Position numbers and translations under genes: made by a program
The notes under the pieces: generated by a model
Databases searched by the model: none
Seen by the model: the letters and a program-made list of their open reading frames with translations, nothing else
Told to the model about the DNA's origin: nothing
Assembly (NCBI RefSeq): GCF_000731985.1
Contig: NZ_JNCS01000012.1
Coordinates: forward strand, 1 to 64,000
Direction: 5' to 3'
Origin: Natrinema altunense
GTDB lineage: Archaea; Halobacteriota; Halobacteria; Halobacteriales; Natrialbaceae
Length of the DNA: 64,000 bases
Shown: positions 61,874-64,000 of the stretch, piece after piece
Numbering within the stretch: position 1 is the first letter of the stretch
Layout of the letters: the number at the start of each line of letters is the position of its first letter

Positions 61874-62861
61874 ATGGCCACCAGAGACATCTACGAAACT
61901 AGCTTCGACGAAGACGTCCGAACGGACTCGAGCGCGAACCAGTGTCCCGAGTGCGACGGCCGAGTCACGACGAACGCGGTCGAAACGGTCTGCAAAGACT
62001 GTGGCTTGGTCATCGATGAACAGCGCATCGATCACGGGCCGGAGTGGCGGGCGTACGACGACGAGGAGCGCGAGCGAACGGGTGCGCCACTTACTGCGGC
62101 TCGCCACGATCGCGGCCTGTCGACGGAAATCGGTCGCGGCACCGACGCGAAGGGGAATGAGATCTCTGGGCAGAAGCGACGGCGACTCGCGTGGATGCGC
62201 CGTGAGCAGACCCGTGGTCGCTGGCGCTCGAAAGCGGAACGGAATCTCGCCCACGGACTGGGCGAAGTGCGCCGGTTGGCGAGTGCGCTCGAGTTCTCCG
62301 ATTCGGTCCGCGACCAGGCGCCAGCTCTTCCGAAGCGCCCAGAACGAGGATCTGCTACGTGGCAGATCCATCGAGGCCATCGCCGCGGCCAGCGTCTACG
62401 GGGCCTGCCGGTGCAACGGCCTCTCGCGGTTAGTGGACGACATCAGCGAGATAGCCCGCGTCGTGGAGTCACGGGTCACGAACCCGTACAAAACGCTGAA
62501 CGAAGAGCTGGGTCTCCCTGCCGAGCCCGTCTCCCCCAGCATGTTCGTGCCGCGCCTCGCCTCGGACCTCGAGTGTCCGGACGAGATCCGACAACGGGCC
62601 CGAACACTCGCGAAGCAGGCCGAAGAGCGCGGCGTCACGACGGGCGTCCATCCGGCCGGGTTCACAGCGGCCTGTCTCCACAAGGCCGGTCGCGAGGAGG
62701 GACGATGGCTAACCCAATCCGAAGCTGCAGAAGCCGCGAATATCTCACAATCAACGGTTCGGACCCATCGGGACACATTACAACAGTTGGACGGTGAACA
62801 AAGAGTGGTCCTAAAGAGCACTACACAGAAACGAGAGGTATCTGCAGAAAGCAGAGATTAG
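61874..62861 (+). pseudogene. tfb: Transcription factor B gene, frameshifted
   Basis: The N-terminal zinc ribbon (CPEC, CKDC), B-finger region ([20 protein letters not shown]) and first cyclin fold read to VRDQA near 62319. After that the frame must change to give [20 protein letters not shown] and the second cyclin fold ([20 protein letters not shown]). Two bases appear missing in GGCGCCAGCTC, where TFB proteins have VRDQACQLF. Not functional unless the change is a sequencing error. Confidence 0.82.
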
Positions 62862-62889
62862 ATATGCGTTGTAACAGTGGATACTGATA

Positions 62890-63441
62890 ATGGACGATGA
62901 ATTGGGCACAGTCAGCTATTTGTCGGCTGCAGATATCCGTGACATCCACGAGTTGATCGTGGAGTCAAATGCAGAGACAACCGCTGGTGTCTCATCATCA
63001 GGCGATCTTGAATATGCCGTAGAGCATATTCAGGCAGGCCATTTCGGTCAAGTGCCCGAGTCACTCCACGAGAAAGCCTTCCAACTGCTGCGGCTCATTG
63101 CGGCGAATCATCCATTCGTTGACGGCAACAAACGAACGGCACTCATGTCGACCCGAATTTTCTACGCGTTGAATGGCCGCCGCTTTGACTACGATCGGGA
63201 GATCAAAGAGATCCTGAAAGCGCTCGCGACAGATGAGAGCAGTGTCAATGAGGACGACGTGATCGACTATCTCCGAGCACACACAGAGCCGCTCGCCCCA
63301 GAGTACGAGGCAACCATCAACCTGTGGCTGTCACGCATCGAAGGCACAGATCAGCTACCTAGAGATCCCAAGCACGACACAGGCGACGATGAACGACACG
63401 AACCGAACGATTATGACCACGAATCCCATAGTGAGATGTAA
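62890..63441 (+). CDS. Doc/Fic-family toxin
   Basis: 183 residues. The Fic motif is HPFVDGNKRTAL (about 76-87), with the shorter Doc-type layout (IHELIVES near the start, LRLIAANHPF before the motif). Doc proteins modify EF-Tu or other targets by phosphorylation or AMP transfer. The C-terminal 30 residues are a charged, disordered extension. A 45-codon gene follows after two bases. Confidence 0.82.
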   Translation: MDDELGTVSYLSAADIRDIHELIVESNAETTAGVSSSGDLEYAVEHIQAGHFGQVPESLHEKAFQLLRLIAANHPFVDGNKRTALMSTRIFYALNGRRFDYDREIKEILKALATDESSVNEDDVIDYLRAHTEPLAPEYEATINLWLSRIEGTDQLPRDPKHDTGDDERHEPNDYDHESHSEM

Positions 63442-63443
63442 GT

Positions 63444-63581
63444 ATGGCCGCCGAAAGTGACCAGCCCGAGATTCCCGATGAGATGTCCCCCGAGGAGGCG
63501 CGGCAGTATCTCATTCGGTTCCTCGGCCGGCAGGACCTCGACGAGCACGAGGAAATCTACGACGAACTCGCGACCGAGTAG
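63444..63581 (+). CDS. 45-residue protein after the Doc toxin (possible antitoxin)
   Basis: MAAESDQPEIPDEMSPEEAR leads into a helix (QYLIRFLGRQDLDEHEEIYD). It starts two bases after the toxin stop. Acidic and helical, as expected of a small antitoxin. No separate antitoxin gene is visible before the toxin, the usual place, so this is the only local candidate. After the TAG the frame continues open for about 45 codons, so a truncated longer protein cannot be excluded. Confidence 0.5.
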   Translation: MAAESDQPEIPDEMSPEEARQYLIRFLGRQDLDEHEEIYDELATE

Positions 63582-63722
63582 GACTCCCTCCAAGCTGCCG
63601 GGTTCTACGGAGTGCTGCAACAGCATCGTGGCTCCTCTCAGAGTGAGACCGTTCCGATCCGGAGCGAAAGCGAGATCGACGTATCGGTTTTCCCGTTCGC
63701 GCTGGAACATCGTCCACACACA

Positions 63723-64000
63723 TGGACGTAACCGAGGACGCAGTTCGGGACATCTGCACGGACGCAGTCCTCGAACGGGGCGAACGATATCTTGCTGAGG
63801 GCCGTATCCGCGATATTCACCGCGTCGACACCACCGTAACCGCCGTCGTGAGTGGCAGCCGTCAGTACGATGTTCGTGTTGACCTCGCCATTGACGGGTT
63901 TGCCCCGTGGTGCGACTGTCCGTATGACGGGCCGGGAGCGTGCAAGCACGTCGTCGCCGTGTTGCTTCGGTGTGTTGACGACCAACCACCAGACGAAGGA
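63723..64000 (+). CDS. SWIM zinc-finger protein (partial, runs off the window)
   Basis: 92 codons before the window ends. MDVTEDAVRDICTDAVLERG precedes WCDCPYDGPGACKH, the CxC-x(n)-CxH SWIM motif. Such domains occur in haloarchaeal plasmid proteins and helicase-linked proteins and bind DNA or proteins. The 3' end cannot be judged. Confidence 0.72.

Noticed and set aside
62310-62330. TFB frame change considered as programmed frameshifting
   Set aside because: No slippery heptamer or following structure is evident, and two bases are simply missing relative to the usual VRDQAC sequence.
1-64000. tRNA and rRNA genes
   Set aside because: None was recognised by eye; a covariance-model scan would be needed to exclude a tRNA in the longer intergenic stretches.

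Overview
The window is from a halophilic archaeon (class Halobacteria), probably of the Natrialba/Natrinema/Haloterrigena type. This rests on GC-rich, CTCGAG-rich DNA, very acidic proteins, Tat-type lipoproteins, bat-type helix-turn-helix, HalOD1 and TFB genes, and near-leaderless promoters with a TATA box about 28 nt before the start codon. A ParA partition operon, an Orc1/Cdc6 gene with origin boxes, toxin-antitoxin genes and many broken insertion sequences suggest a plasmid, megaplasmid or secondary replicon. I see no rRNA, tRNA or CRISPR array.

Region by region. 0-3.6 kb: a solo TnpB-element end, a decayed IS6 element, a Nudix gene and an UPF0175/DUF3368 toxin-antitoxin pair between two copies of a 52-bp repeat. 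4.7-8.3 kb: parA operon and an A+T-rich iteron field (probable centromere) interrupted by one complete IS6 element and one fossil. 8.26-10.5 kb: cdc6 and seven copies of an origin box (consensus ACACCYCTATCGATGTGT), a replication origin. 11.4-34.5 kb: an amino-acid catabolic island. It holds proline dehydrogenase, a sodium/proline symporter with a tiny overlapping partner, a ThDP decarboxylase-like enzyme, two NhaC-family carriers, a semialdehyde dehydrogenase, arginase, two near-identical class III aminotransferases, glutamate dehydrogenase, three IclR regulators and a bat-type regulator. Together they give arginine > ornithine > glutamate semialdehyde > glutamate > 2-oxoglutarate, with proline entering at pyrroline-5-carboxylate. 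A recurring 15-bp element, TTTG-N7-CAAA, sits at fixed positions before two IclR genes and two catabolic genes and looks like the shared operator.

35-43.4 kb: lipoproteins, a four-gene membrane/lipoprotein cassette, an MFS carrier, a HAD-Nudix fusion protein and two PQQ-type beta-propeller lipoproteins (one frameshifted). 43.5-57.1 kb: the least explained part. It holds a 1412-residue protein with two P-loop regions and about 850 residues of a repeat built on a VYG-x-A motif, a translationally coupled 109-residue partner, and an array of small orphan proteins resembling immunity proteins of polymorphic-toxin systems (SUKH-like, DUF2262-like, HEAT-repeat), several disrupted by a stop codon, a frameshift or a TnpB element. 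57.3-64 kb: plasmid accessory genes: zinc-ribbon proteins, winged-helix regulators, a four-gene overlapping nucleotidyltransferase/PIN cassette, a PD-(D/E)XK nuclease, a frameshifted TFB, a Doc/Fic toxin and a SWIM-domain protein running off the end.

All family assignments come from reading the sequence and recalling families; no search was run.
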